A stretch of 64,000 nt of DNA from Luscinia megarhynchos (GCA_034336665.1 CM067590.1:2947748-3011747), one strand, 5' to 3'. Positions 13,847-27,435 are shown, numbered from the stretch's first letter. Notes: generated by a model from the letters alone, not told the origin. Program-made: numbers and translations.

Positions 13847-16800
13847 TTAGGTGAACCGGGGCTGCAGCTCGTGGCTGCCATGGCCCCGAGGGGTGCCGGG
13901 CTGGTTTGTGGCATCCCTGGGCGTGGCAGGGCTGCGGCTCTCAGGCTGTTCCTCCCCATCACTTTGCTCGTCCCCAGGGCTGCAGCAGCGGGGAGCTGAG
14001 CCCTCTGCATCGGACTGGCCCACGCTGCAGCTGCGGCTCCGCAGCCCCTCGCTCCCCTCATCACAGAAATGAACTTCCTCCGTGCTGGTCTCGCTGCCCT
14101 GCTTGCTCAGGTGTGTCCGTGGCTCCCCGCTGTCCTCCAGCTCCGAGTCAGAGTCCACAGAGCGGTCACCAGACTCTGAGGGACAGAGGAGTTCTGTGCC
14201 ACCCTCCAGCCCAGCACCGTGGCACCAGCAGGAGCTTCTTGCAGCAAACCCAGTGTCCCTGGGGCAGGGGATGGGTCTGTGTGCCCTCTGTGCCTCCCAA
14301 GGGACCCGTGCTCGCCAGGAGCCCCCAGTGCCCCTCACTGACCTGCGAGCGAGTCAGCGCTGAAAGCCAAATCGCCCTTGTCCGAAGGCAGCTCCAGGTA
14401 GGGGCTGGTGCCAAGAGGAGCCACAGGCTGGGAGCCTGTGTGGGCCTGGGAGGGAACAGGGACGGAGTGAGGGCATGGAGGAGAGTGCTAACTCCCTGGG
14501 AGCTGACTCCAGAGAAGGTTTATGGAACATCCCCCCTCCCTGGGGACTCTTACCTGCTCAGCACCACTGGCCACCTCCTCTGTGGCGCCTGAGCCACGTC
14601 TGCTGGCCGGTGCCAAGTCCTTGTGCTCGAAGATGGTGGGGTAGAAGATGATGAGTGCCTCAATGATCCGAGCTTGGTGTGGATAATCCACCAGAGAGGA
14701 CAAGGAAATGGTGGCGTCCGTGGGCCTGGGGCGCATCAGCGTTGGCCCAAAGACAATGCCCAGGTTGCCTGAAGTCATCTTGTTGTCCTGTTCCACTTCC
14801 ATGATCCTGGGTGGGAGGGGGAGGAACAGCTTGTGAGAGCAAGGAGGTAGAGGGGTGGATGGGCAGGGCTGGGGAGATGCTGGGCTGGAGCAATTGAGCC
14901 TCAGGGCGGGGAGAGAAGCAGCTCCTGACTCCAGTGAGGAGGCTGCACTCACCTCCCCACCCCAGGACAGAAAGGGAAGGTGCCCAGCAGCCACACAGGC
15001 TCTGGCCGTGCCCCTCTCACCTCCTCAGGTGCTGCAGGAGGTACTGCAGCGTGGCCAAGTTCTCACAGGGGAGTTCTTTCAGCAGCTCCCTCAGCTTCAG
15101 CACCAGGCTCAGCACCACCTGGTCGGTGTCAGCTCCTCTGTCCACCAGCTCGGGGCCGCCCTTCCCGCTGCGGCTCTTGGCCTCCCCGCCCTGCAGGCTC
15201 TCCTTGGCCAGCCCCATCAGCTCGTTGTACAGCCTGAATGGCATCAGGGGCTCCGGCAGCTGCGGGAGGGGAGAGGAGAGGAGAGGAGAGAGAAGAGAGA
15301 AGAGAGGAGAGAGGAGAAGAAGGGAGAAGGGAGAAGAGAGAAGAGAGAAGGGAGAGAAGAGAGAAGAGAGAAGAGAGAAGAGAGAAGAGAGAAGAGAATG
15401 ATCCCAGTCCTGGGAGCAGCTCCCACCTCCATCAGACCTGCACCTGTGCTGAGCTGGTGACATCTGGGGCATTTCTACAGTGAGGAAACATCCCTGGAAG
15501 TGCTCGAGGCATGCTTGAAGAGGGCTTGGAGCACTTTTAACATCCATTTCAGAATTCCATGAGTTTGTGACCTGCAGTGCTGCAAACCTCTCCCCAGAGG
15601 TGATAGTTATTTATCCATCTCCTGGAGCATGTCAATCCAGCCTCATTAGCTCTCGGCTCTTTGTGAAGTTCAAGCCACAAGCAGTGTTTGATCCACCCGT
15701 GGGTGCTTCCTGCCAGGTTGAGGTGCAGGGATTCCCTTTTTTTCCCGGGAAATCCCTGTCTGGGGTGGGCCTAGCTGCAGGTTCCCCAGCGGACAAGGGG
15801 TGGCTGGGAAGAGGAGAGGGATGGGTTGTTCTGGGTGGGGGAGGCAGGATGTGAAGGGCACAGGATGTGAAGGGCACAACCTGCAGCAGAGGTAGGGCTG
15901 CAGCAGGGTAAGCTCTGCTTTGAAGTTTGTGTGAAGCTGGTGTTGACTGCAGGGTGTTCCACATGGCTGGGGATGTTTTCAGAGCAGCCTCAACGGATGT
16001 TTTGGGGACAGGCTGTCTCACAGCAGAGTGGGTTCCCTCCATCCACCCCTTTGTAGAAGGACTTTAACCCATTTCTCTGCAGCAAGGGGTCAGGTAGGAA
16101 CTCAGCACTGATATCCCCTTTTATTTCCACTCTGCTTCTCTTTGGAGAAACCATGGAGGCCACTCAGAGTCCTTGGCTCCTGATGTGCAAGCTTTCCCTG
16201 TGAGGTAACAAGGAGCTGCCCTTCCAGGGGTGTCAGAAAAAGGCAGCACAAAGGGTTAACCCAGGGCTGCCTGCGGGGGAGAAGCAGCTTCCGCTGTGCT
16301 GCTGCACTCCTGCCTTGTGGTGGTGGCTGTTGGAGGATGTGGGTGACACTGTTTGCAGTGACAGTTTGGCTACGGGGTGGAGGGTGCTGGGGATGAGCAC
16401 TCCCTGGGGGGGCTCGAGGGGCAGAGATCCTGCTGAGCTCACCTCAGGGTGACCCCAGGGGCAGAGACCCTGCTAAACCCACCCCAGGGTAATCCTAGGG
16501 GCAGAGACCCCACTGGGCCCACTCCAAGGTGATCCCAGGGGCAGTGACCGTGCTGAGCCCCCCTCAAGGTGACCTCAAGGGCAGAGAGCCCCCCTGAGCC
16601 CACCCCAACATGACTCCAGGAGCAGAGTCCAGCCCATGGGGACGTGACTCAGCCCCTGCAGGGTGATCTTTGCTGGCCCCTTCCCTTTTTGGGTAGCCAG
16701 TTCCCCAATTGGAAGGGGCGGAGCGCTCCTCGCTGGGCGCTGGGGCACGTCGCTGCTCTGCGGCTGTGACCGCAGTGACGCCATGCGGGATCACAGCGGG

Positions 16801-19800
16801 GGTCACCGTGGCCCCATCTCCAAGGCCAGCCCACCCTCCCCCCTCAGGGAAAACCCATCCCTCCCCACCCCCCCAAACTGAGCCAAATTTGTGTAGAATT
16901 CCTCCTGCCACGTTGGTTCCTCTGGCCAATTCCCCTCCTTCCCCTGCAGCAGCAGCACCTCACCTGTCTCAGGTAGAGCTTCAGGACGTTGCTGATGTCA
17001 TGGGGGGAGGCCTGGGACAGCTCCACCAGCTCCTTCCCATTCTCAAAGGCCTGGCAGAGCTTCTCCACGCGGGTCTTGACACCGTTAACTCGGTAGATGC
17101 CCTGTGAAAGAGAGAAAAGTGGAGTGAAGTGAGAGGAGAGGTTCCTCTTCATGTTTGCATGGGACAGTGAGCTGTGTGCTCCCAGCCTCTCCTTTTGGAG
17201 TGGGGAATTCCTTTGGGAAGTCATTTTGGGATATCTCCTTCCAGCTCAGTCATTCCTGCTCCATAGGAAAGCAGGAGGCAGGAGGGGTGATTTTCCAAAG
17301 GCAGAGTTTGGGGTATGTGGGCCAAGCGGAAATCTGAAATCAAGCCTGTTGATTTTCCAGAGGATCCTTCCAAGGGCCTGTGGCTCAGCCAGCTGAGGAG
17401 GAGGAGAGAGGAATGTCACTCACCTTTGTTTTCAGGGCCCTCTTCTCGATCTCTGAAATGCATTTCTTGACAATGAAGGGGATCCCATCTGGGCTGCCCT
17501 GAGACGCCTTTGTGAAGTCCTGGCCAAAGAGCTGCAGCTTCCCTTGGAGCTTTTTGTGCCCACACTGGATGGCCAAGGTCTCCAGGCACTTCTTGTGGCA
17601 GGCCAAGTAGCACTGGAAGAGAGAAGAGAACACTTGGAGGTGTGGGCAGCCACAGAGACACCAGGCACTGCTCAGAGCAGGAACAATGCCTTGGGGATGC
17701 TGCAGCACCAAAGGAAAGCACCATGTTCCACCTGGAACCTTCCACACAGCAGAAATGTCCTCCTGACCATGGTGAGAGCTGGGTTCCACCCCCAGCTCTC
17801 CCAGCTCACCTCCTCACACTCAGCTCCCTGGAAGTAGACGTAGCTGTTGCACTCCCGACATTTGGAAGGGGCACGGAGCTTCCTCAGCCGATGGGTTTGG
17901 GCAGCTTTGGACAGGCCAACATTCCTGAAGGGCCCTGTGGGAGCTGCCAGCTCTGGGGTGATCCCATTGATGCCTAGGGAAAGGGAAATGTGAGGTCAGG
18001 CACAGCAGGACTGTCAAAATCACCAGCCAGGAAAGGCAGGGCTGCTGGAGACACCATCAGGAATCTGCAGCAAATACTGAATTTGGGAAAAATGCAGCAA
18101 AAAAACCTGCAGAAATTCTGAATTTGGGAAAAGAAGCCCTCAGGGAGCTCCGCTGTGGTGGGGGGTGTGGCAGCACCCTGTCACCTCCCACCCTGTCACC
18201 TACTCTGCTCAAAGGGAGTGGTGGTCCCGTCCTTCTCCTCCAGCTCCTCACTGGAGGATGCAGTGCCATTGGATGACAGCCGCTGGAGCTTGTGGCTGAA
18301 TTCACCTGTCCAAGGAAAACCCACAGAGCAATGAATCACCTGCAAAGCTGCTTCTCTTCTGAGAGCTCACCCCATGCCATCAAATCCCACCCTATCCCAC
18401 TGGAGACTGGGATCAGCACGGTCATTTACAACACTGTTCTCACAAGGCAGGTGAAACAGGGGATGGTCCTGCCTAACTGGGAAGCTCTGGGTTTAGACTG
18501 GCTGTGCTAGGCTGATCCCATATCTACCTGCACTGGAATCCAGGCTGCTGTCAGCATCAGCAACAGAGGTTGGCCAGGATTTATGGACCTGGTGTCCCCT
18601 CCCACCTGCAGAGAGAACACACAGTCCATTGGGATTGCTGTCTGTGTTTGGGATAGAATGGCTGGAGAGCAGCCTGGATGCTGGGAGAAACTGGGATGAC
18701 TGGGGGAAGCTGCTGGTGGGGTTTAGTGCCTCCAGTGACACCCAGCAAGGAAAGGGGAGATGGGCAATGGTTTGTTAGGGAGCAAAATGCCATAGATCTG
18801 ATTTATTGTCCTTCAGGAAATCCAGTTTGGGAGACTCCCAGCCCATCCTGCTGCAAGCAAAGCCCCTTGTACCCTGGGGGTCCCACTCTGCTCCTGCCTG
18901 GGGGGACATGGGGCAGGTGATGCACAACTCTGGGGCTCCAGACTCACCTCTTCGCTCAGCTGCTCCAGCCCCACTTGGTGCCTCCTTGGCTCCTGCTGCT
19001 CCCTCTGAGCCAGCCCCAGCCCCCTCTGCACTCGTGGAGAACTCGCTGGCATTGAAGCTGCCCTTCCGTGGCCGAGTAAAGGGAGACCTGGAGGGGAAAA
19101 GGGAATGTGGATGGGAAAGAAGGACCCTTGGAAACTTTATCCATGGCTGCCATCCACCAGTCTCAGGAATCACAGCCTCTTAAATACTCAACAGCCTGCG
19201 TCATCCATTGAAGGATACGAGGGCAATTCCCAGCTGGTCCAGCCCCAGCATTCCTAACAGGAGCTGCCTTCAGGAATGCTGAAAATTGCCTCCTGCAGGA
19301 GAGCATGGGTGGCAGAAGATAACGAGAGCATTACCCAGGAATGAACCCTCTCCTCCCTCACCAGGCGTTGTGGGACACGTAGGGCTCGAAGTCGTACTGG
19401 ACGTCGGGCTCGTCGCCGCGCTGCAGCTGCCGCACGTGGGAGGCGTACTGCTGGCCCGGGTCGTACAGCTTGCTGCTCTCACACAGCGTCTGGAAATTCA
19501 CGGGCAGTGGTGCTGTCTGCATGTGCATGGTCTGGTAGAAGGAGATGGTGGCCTAAAAGTGACGTGGAGAGGGATGGATGTGAGCTTGGTGGGTTGGTTT
19601 GTGAGGAGTTCCGGAGCATAAAGCGGCACTTTTCTGAGCATGAGGGAGAGGGGAGCTCTGCATCCACCCAAATGCCCTCTGGAATAGGGGCAGCTCTGAG
19701 CTCTCCAGAGCAGGGCACAGCCTCCTCCTGCCCTGGGGACACCCCAGCCCGGCCCCACTCACCGACTTGATGACCTGGTCAGTCTGTTTGATCACTTCAT

Positions 19801-22800
19801 GGATCTGCCGCAGGGAGTTCACCTTGGTGTCCTCCAGCTCCTGCTTCTGCGTGTTTGCATCGGCCACACAGGTGCGATACGTGGCCATGGCCTCTTCTGC
19901 CTGGGAGTTGGGACAGCAAGGGATGGGAACAGCTCAGAGGTGAGGAGAATAAAAGCAGTCCCTTCCTTGGACCCTGTTCACCCAGGCATTCCTGAGGATC
20001 AGTTCACCCCACCTGGCTCAGGGGACAGCAGGAGCAGGGAGGCCCCTCTAGAGCTGTCACCCCCCCCACCTTGTTCTTGGCTTCCTCTTCCAGCCGCCTC
20101 TTCTTGTCCAGAGTTTTGGTGGTGATGCTGCTGGTGGTGTTTTGCTGCTCCTCCTCTGCTTTCACCGCCATGTACTTGGCCTTGTCGTGCTCCTCGCTGC
20201 GCTGCATGTACGTCTGCTTGGCCTTGCGCAGGTTCCCCTCCGCCTCTTGCTGCCAGGGAGAGCCAGGGTGAGGATGGAGCCCAGCAAGGGGCTGAGCAGC
20301 TCCTGCTGGGAGCTCCCAGCACAGCAGAGCCACTGCTGGAGAGGGGGAGGGTGCCCAGGGCCCTCAGAGTCACTGAGTTTTTGGGAACACAAACCCAGTC
20401 ACTCACCAGTTTCCTCTGTGCCCGGTGCCACTGCTCCTTGATGTCCTTCCTGCGCTTCTCATGCTCCAGGCGTCTCACCATCAGTGGCTGCAAGGGGAGG
20501 GAGGGATGATCTGAACTGAGCACTCCTGCTCCACCCTCTGCATGGAGAAGTGCCCTGTGGTGGTCACTATCACTCCCAGGACAGGGCACAGGCACTGGTT
20601 TGTGCCAGGGATGAAAATCCACAGCCTGGGAAGTGCTGGATGCAGGTTCCCTCTGGACTGGGTTAAGGAAGAACCACCTCTGCAACACCTGGGGCTCCAG
20701 CCCCAGGAAGGACCTTCTGTCCCCTCACCATGAGGAAGGTTTGCTGCTGCAGGGTGTTGGCTGCCTGCAGAACTGAGGTCCCATGCTCCATGTCCTGCTC
20801 CAGGGCCAGCAGATAGATGGACAGGAAAGGCATGTTGGTCTGGGGAGAGGGAAAACACATCTCCTTGAGTCTCAGCACCCAGCATGAGCCCAAGGAGATG
20901 CATCCTTCAGGGAGGAAGAGCCAGAGGCAAGGTAAGGATGGTGACTGCTGGTAAAAGCTCCATCCTGAATTTCTCCAGGCAGAGCTCTGGAGAGCTGCCC
21001 CCATGTCCTCCTGAGCTGGGGCACATGGAATGGGCTCTCCAGGGCTGCTGGCTCCCAGTCCAGCCTGGTGCTGGGGGCTTCAGGCACTTGGGGACTTACC
21101 TCTTGGCTGATGGTTTGCTTGCAGCTGTTTGCCATCTTCTGGAGCCCTTTGGCAAACTCCATCTCTGGAAGGAAAAGGTTGAAAGTGAAAAGACACACGA
21201 GACACCGGGATTTCCCTGGTGGAACCCAATCTCCTTTTGCAAAATTAATGAGGAACTTGAGGAGTGAGATTGCCACTTCCCTGGCAGCATCAACCTCCTC
21301 CAGGAGGGACCTCAACCTGTCCCGTGGCTCAGCTCTGCTCCATAAGGGACCCACCTGCTGTCCTCCCACTCACCCAGTATGGTCCTTTTCTCTATGTACC
21401 CAATCAGGTCCTTCAAGTACTTGGAGATGGTTTTGGTGTACTGCAGGGCAGCGTCCACGCCCCCCTCACAGCGCTGCAGCATCACGTCCACCTCCTCGGC
21501 TGGAGGACGGGCTGTGGAGGGACAGACACTCTGTGAGCTTCCAGTGCAACCCTCCAGCTCTGTGCCAGCCTCAGTGCCACCAGCTCTGCTGCCTTCACCC
21601 AGCTGAGGAGTCACGTGTGGCTCAGGGATGCAGCAATGATGGGGAAGGTGCCAGTTCCTGCACAGACCCCAAACCCTGCACCAAACTCATCCTGCTTACC
21701 TGTGTCATAGCTGTCCATTCCTGAGGGCACTCCATCTCCTCTAGGCCCAGGAATTCCCCCATAGAGGCTCTCCATGGTCTTTGGGAATTGGGAAAGAAGA
21801 GGGATTGGTCAGCCAAGAGGATGGAGAGCAGCTGGAGGGGCTGGCAATGGATGGAAGCTGGAGCAGCTGGAGCCTTTTGGCCACTGCTGGAAGTCAGCTG
21901 TGCCCAGGAGCTAATGGAACTGTCACTGCAGCAACACCCTGCTCTGGGCTCACACCAGAGCTGAGGGGAGCAGCCAGAGCCCTGTGTGATCCTGAGCCCC
22001 ACGAGGTTGGGAACATCCAGGTATCCAGGCATCACTCACCTGGTTCTGGTCACTGGGTGGGATGGAGAGGATGGTGCTGCTGTCCACCTCCCCCATGAGG
22101 AACTCAGACACCCTGTGGGGAGAGGAGCATGGCAGGGGTCAGCACAGGGCCAGTGACAGGGGCTGTCTCCAGCAGATGGCTGCCCAGCCTCCCTTACGTG
22201 CTGCTGAAGGACACGGCGATGGTCTCCACGGCCTTCTCGAACTCCCACTTGTCTGCCTCATTGTTGGATTCGTAGTGGAAACCTGGAGATGGGGAAATGT
22301 GGGAGCCCTGCTGCCACAAGCAGCTGTCCTTGTCTCAGCAGAGAGACCTGCCAGTTCATGCTGGTATCATGGGGGGCTTTGGGGCTGGGGTGAATCAAGG
22401 GAGCAGTGGGAAGGATCATCCCTATGGATGATGGATTTTTCCAGTGCAGTTTCCCCCTCCTTCTTCCCAGGATTGACATCCCTGAGAGCATCCCTTGGCT
22501 CATGTTTCTGTTTATTCCCGTTACTCAGGGCTGCCGGAAAAGTGCTACTGGACCTGTTCCACTGCCTGCCCTGCCTCATGGCTCCTCCAGATCCCTCTCC
22601 AAGCAGGATGAACTCCTCCAGGAGGGCTCCTGCTTGCAGTCAAATGAGGAACCACCACCAGCAGCAGGAACTGGAGCCAAAAGCACTTGGCAGGCTCCCA
22701 CACCATGGCACACCAGCAGCTCCTGGGCAGACCCTGGGTCAGCCCCTTGAGGTGGGGAGGGGTCTGCTCCCTCCCATCCCTGTGTGGGACCAGCCCCCCT

Positions 22801-25800
22801 GCCATCCTGTCCCGTGTTTGCTGTGGGGTGTCCAGGAAGCCACGGTGACTCAGAAGGTTGTGCTGTGCCTGTGGTAGGTGCAGCCACCCCCTCCCCGCGG
22901 GTGACAGTGGCAGGAGGTGCTGCCCAGCTGGGATCTGACCTCCCAGACCCCGCTCCACAAACACAAGAGGCTGCCAGGAAGCAGGATCCGAGTATTTCAG
23001 TGTTTTTCCTGCGGCTGTGCCTGGAAACCCCCAGGCAGGATCTGTCATTTCTGATACTACATCATCCTTAAAGCTGAAGCACACAGAGGCAGACGATGTT
23101 TTCACCCTCTCCACCAGCCCATGGGGCACCCAGCAGCTCCTTCACGGGCTCCCCAGCTCCCCCCATCCCACTGTGGGGCAGCAGGGGAGCAGAACAGAGC
23201 TCCCAGCCCCACTGTCTCACCCTTGACTTTGGAGATGAGGGTCCCAGCAGCCGTCAGGATCTCCAGGGTGTTGAGCAGGGGGTACTTGTTGATGACCTGC
23301 CGCAGGATGCGCAGGGTTTCACCCAGGCACTCGTGGGCCAGCGGCCGCTGGGGCTCCTTGGGGTCTGCAAGACAGGGGGACTGAGATGCTGCACCCTTGT
23401 CCCACGCCCCTGCCCTGTGTCTCTGCTCTGCATCCCCCGTCCTGTGTCCCCCTGCCGTTTACCTCCCAGCCACGTCCCAGGCAGGGACCCTGCAGTAATC
23501 CCTCTGTCCTCAGGGCTTCCCAGGACTGCTATTGCCACATCCTGCTTGTCCAGCACCTCCCCACAGCCGTGGCCGTGTCTCTCCTGCCCAGCCTGATGTT
23601 GCCCGGGGGGCAGTCTGACCTTTGAGGCATTTTTTCCTCCATAGTAACTTTTTCCCTTGAAAGCAGTTTGGGAATTTCCTCCATTTCCTTCCCTCCCTCC
23701 TGCCGGATGGACGCTCCCAGCCGAGAGGGACGGGCCTGGTCCAGCCAGGCTTGCTGCATCCCACAATTCCCCCCCAGGATCCTCCTCTTCTGTGGGCTCC
23801 AGTTGCCAGCCCAGGGGTCTAGCCAGGACCCCCCAGTGCAGGGCTAGGGCTGGGGGCTGAAATCCTGGTTAGGAAGTGAGGAACCTCTCTCACAGAAGCA
23901 CTGGGATGGGGGATCAGCACCCACTGCCCAGCCAGACAAAGCCCACTCCCAGCTCAGGGCTGGGAAGGGGTTTCTGCAAAACCAGCACTGACAACATGGT
24001 GTCTGTCATAAGCCCCCAGACCACGGGATCGATGCATTTCCTCTGTCCCCTCAGGCAAGGAGGAACCTGCAGACCACCCAGCCCCTCCTGCTGGCCTCCC
24101 TGGTGGGCTGGGGGGCCGTGCCCGGCACCCCATGGGGGTCGGGGGGCCCTGGCAGGCGGCTGGCACCGCAGCGCTGTAAACAGGAAAACGGGCGGATGAA
24201 AATAGCTCGCGGCAGGAAGCCGCGTTATCCTGGCTCCGAGCTCCACTCACCCACCACCTCTCACTGCGGGGTCCCGGTGCCCTCTGGCCCAGGCTGAGAC
24301 CCCCACCCACGGGTGGGTCTGTCCCAGGGTGTTGACGCAGGTGTTTGGCACTCACCATCGCGCAGCACCACATCCCGCAGCTTCTCCAGGGCATCGGCGA
24401 AGCGGGCGACGTCCGCCAGCAGCTGGGAGATGTCCTCGGGGTCGATGAAGGGACCGTCCCCGCCCTCCATGGGGCTGTAGGACGTGGGGGTTTTGTGGCC
24501 CTTGGGCACATTACGGGGGGCAGAGGGCAGGGAGAAGCCAGCGGCGCTGGCATGGCGGCTCAGGCTGGTGGGGCGCTTCAGGGTGCCCACGGCGCTGGGG
24601 CTGCTGCTGAGCTTGGCACTGCCTGGGGGCAGCTCCCCCACGCCGCAGCCCGGAGCCTCCAGGCAATCCTTGCGGGAGAGGTCCTGGGGAGCAAGGGCGA
24701 GTGTGAGGGCACAGCCAGCATGGGGGGGACCCCAGGGAGAGAAACACCCCAGGACCCCCCACGCCACCATCCTGGGGAAGAAGTTGTTGCCTTTGAGGGG
24801 CTGGTGCCAGACCCTGCAGACCCTGCAGCTGTTTCGTGCCTCAGTTTCCCCTGCTAGGGATCCCCTTCGAGAACCAACTTGGGAGAGTGGGGAGGGTCTG
24901 GGCATTTGCCTGGCTGCCCCCACCAATCCCTGCCAGCTCCTCGGGGTCCGTGTTTATCATGAGGGGCACATGATGGTGTGGGTGACACTGCTTGTCCACA
25001 GCAAAATGGCAGCAGGATCCGGCCCGCAAATCTCTTCCTCTTTTTCAGTTGCTCCCATGCTAGGGGAGGAGGCAGAAACAGGGACACCTCCCAGGCTATT
25101 GTTGGGCGCTTTGCAGGTATTTTACAGATGGAGGAAGCCCCAAATTTCTAGGGGTAAAATTGGACTGAGGGAAAAGTTGGTACCGGCACTGTTCAGAGCC
25201 GTGCATGGCTTGAGAGCCACACATCCAGCGAGAGTCCTTGGGCATGGGGAGGGGACCCTGCAGCCCCTCAGCCCCCGCAGCAGCTCCCACCAGTGACCCC
25301 CGGCACCCGGTGTGACACGGACGTGCGGGGTCTGAGCATCCCCGGCCGGGCACTGCCGGAAGTGTTTTTGGCACCCGCGGGGCAGACACGGAGCTCCGAG
25401 ACCACGAGGCTTCCGCGGGCGAGGGCGAACGGGGGAGCCCATCCCCAGGAGGGCCAGACCACCATGGGGCTGCAAGGAGGCAGCTCCAAAACGCTTGGGG
25501 CCACCCCAGCCCTGTCCCGGTCCTCCCGGGTCGCAGCGGCCCCGGCACCCCCCGTCCCTCCCTCCGGCGCCCCGGGGTGCCCCCGGCCGTACCGTCAGCC
25601 TCACGGCGGGCGTGCGGGGCAGCGAGTCCAGGGAGCGCTGGGGCGGGTGGGCTCTGCCCGCCGCCGCCGAGGGGCTGTAGCTTTTCTTGCCCGCAGCCCG
25701 GCCGAGCATCCCGCTGGCCGCCACCCATAGGCCCCTCTCCCGGGGAGTCGGGACGGGGATGGGGGCGGGTGTCCCGTGCTAAGGAGCCGCGAGTGGGCTC

Positions 25801-26412
25801 CGGGTCGCCGTCGGGCACATCGTGCCAGCCCGGTGTCGCCCCACGCACCGGGAGTGGGGCGCAGGCGCGGGGCGGGCAGTGCGGGGCGCGGGGAGCCCCG
25901 GCCCGGTAGCGTTTCCTCCCGGCCCCTCCAGCACCGAGGGGGTCCACACGTCAATAAATAAATATCTGGCAGAACCGAGGCAGCGGGGCTGGCCGAGCCT
26001 GCGGTCGCCCCGCTCCCATCCCGGTCTCTACGGATATTTGTGAGTCTCTCTGCCCTTGCCAAACCCTCGGCCACAGCCCCCCCGTTTCCTCCCTGTCCCT
26101 TCCTGCCCTCCCGCCTCCTTCGGCGGCTGCTCCGTCCCCTTCATCTGGGGCAAAATTCCCCCCACCCCAGCCCCGTGAGTAGAATTCTTTCTCGTTTCCG
26201 TCCTCTTCACAGACCTCCTGGACGTATCCAGGGTCTCATTTCCAACCTGTGGCTCTACCAGTTCCGTGGGTGCTGCTGCCTCTACAGTCCTCACCGTGCC
26301 AGGGCTGCGGGGGGACACTCACCGGCAGGGTCTGTGGGACGGGGCTTCCCGCCCGGCTCTTCTTGGAGATGGAGGGGGTTTTTATCAGCTCCCGTTTCTT
26401 CCGGGAGAACAT
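13847..26412 (-). CDS. ARHGAP45: ARHGAP45 (HMHA1), F-BAR/C1/RhoGAP protein
   Basis: GTPase activator for Rho-family GTPases at the membrane of haematopoietic cells; in human the source of minor histocompatibility antigen HA-1. Minus-strand exons: 26323-26412, 24356-24683, 23221-23364, 22198-22282, 22040-22112, 21700-21778, 21374-21511, 21100-21164, 20729-20839, 20407-20487, 20070-20249, 19763-19900, 19362-19552, 18948-19087, 18528-18605, 18204-18305, 17810-17973, 17424-17612, 16964-17101, 15021-15259, 14554-14806, 14343-14445, 13847-14175. Total 1145 residues (human about 1136), phases all consistent. F-BAR spans about residues 265-535 (coiled-coil exons), the C1 zinc finger about 697-745 (CRECNSYVYFQGAECEECY), RhoGAP about 755-990 with arginine finger in GIYRVNG (R about 796). 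The acidic Ser-rich tail is the least conserved part. The start MFSRKKRELIKTPSISKK matches mammals. Confidence 0.95.
15264..15398 (-). repeat. 135-bp GA/CT tract next to an ARHGAP45 acceptor
   Basis: Nearly pure GAGA/GAGAA on the plus strand, hence pure CT on the coding strand, ending only a few bases before the AG at 15260-15261. It forms an extremely long polypyrimidine tract for the exon 15021-15259 acceptor. Confidence 0.95.
16418..16628. repeat. 40-bp minisatellite in ARHGAP45 intron
   Basis: Five diverged copies of a 40-base unit that starts GGGCAGAGACCCTGCTGAGC and ends with GGTGATCCCAG, in the intron between exons 16964-17101 and 15021-15259. Confidence 0.85.
18061..18139. repeat. 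Imperfect 50-bp direct duplication
   Basis: Two copies of a segment reading CTGCAG-A-ATNCTGAATTTGGGAAAA, in an ARHGAP45 intron. Confidence 0.6.
25593..25709 (-). CDS. ARHGAP45: ARHGAP45 alternative first coding exon
   Basis: An open, GC-rich exon starting ATG at 25707-25709 (MLGRAAGKKSYSPS) and ending LPRTPAVRLT at a GTACGG donor. It is exactly 39 codons, so it joins the same acceptor (24683) in the same phase as the canonical first exon 0.7 kb upstream. It would replace 30 N-terminal residues by 39. Transcription is inferred, not shown. Confidence 0.55.
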
Positions 26413-27435
26413 CGTTGCCGGGGGGCCGAGCCGCTGCCCTCAGCCCCTCGCTCGGCCCGTGCCGGTTCCTCACGGCGCCGGTCACATTCGCGGGGCGCAG
26501 TGTCAGGAGGGCGCGTGTGACGCCGCCTCGTTTCCTCATCAGCTTCGCAGCCCGACCTGAAACAGGAAAAGCCGAACTCGCACCAAGGAGCGAGGCCGGG
26601 GCCAGGGGCACCCTGGCTGCCCTGCGGGGTCACAGGGGGCAGTGGGACCCCGGCACTTCTGGGATGTTTGAGAGGGTTTCAGTGCTGCAGACCAGGGCTT
26701 ACAGAGGGCTGGGGGACTGAACCCCGCTCTGTGGGATCGGTGTTGGCCCCCGTGGGACTCCCGCCCTCGGGGGAGTTCACCCTGTTTGGGGTCCAGGGAG
26801 GACAAGCTCCATCCCTCTGGAGCCCCATGTGTGGGGGTGAGTGGGATGGGGGGCTCTGCGCTCCCACTCGTGGGATGCTCCCACTCGAGGGATGCCCCCG
26901 CCTCTGCCCTTCCTTGGGTTCAGTGTCGGTAGCGGAACCAACCCTCTGGGATCACAGCCCTGCCCCCTGTCCCCACTGGCCTCTGTGCACCCACAGTCCC
27001 ACCCGTGATTCGCCCACCCACGGGGGCATTGCGACCTCACAGCCGGAGTATCGCGGGGGGACGTCGGATAAACCCCTGCTGGGGGCCGGGCCGGGCCGGA
27101 CCCTCCGGGTGCTGCCCAGGGGCTGCTCGGGCCCGCTGCCAGCCCCGCGGGCGGTCGGGGGGCGATGGTGTCACCCCCGCTTCGTCCCGGGACCTCCCCG
27201 CGGGGCCGGGCCGGGTCGGGTCGGGCCGTCTGGCGTGGAACTCATGCCGGCCCCGTGGGCACACGGGCTCAGCCGCTGCGGAACGGGGTCGGGGATGGGT
27301 GAGGTGCGAGGACGAGGGAAAGTGCACGCGTGCCCTGCGTGTGTGCGTGACCGTGGGTGAGCGCAGGCAGGTGAGTGTGAATGCCTGAGAGTGCGTGGGT
27401 GGATGTGTGAATGCGTGTGCGCCCGTGGGTCGGGG

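Noticed and set aside
15238..15483. Open frames of Glu/Arg or Leu/Ser repeats
   Set aside because: Translations of the GA/CT tract in all frames; not genes.
20872..21369. 165-codon minus-strand frame running through an ARHGAP45 intron
   Set aside because: The intron has good splice sites, its length is not a multiple of three, and the flanking exons join in frame without it; treated as chance openness.
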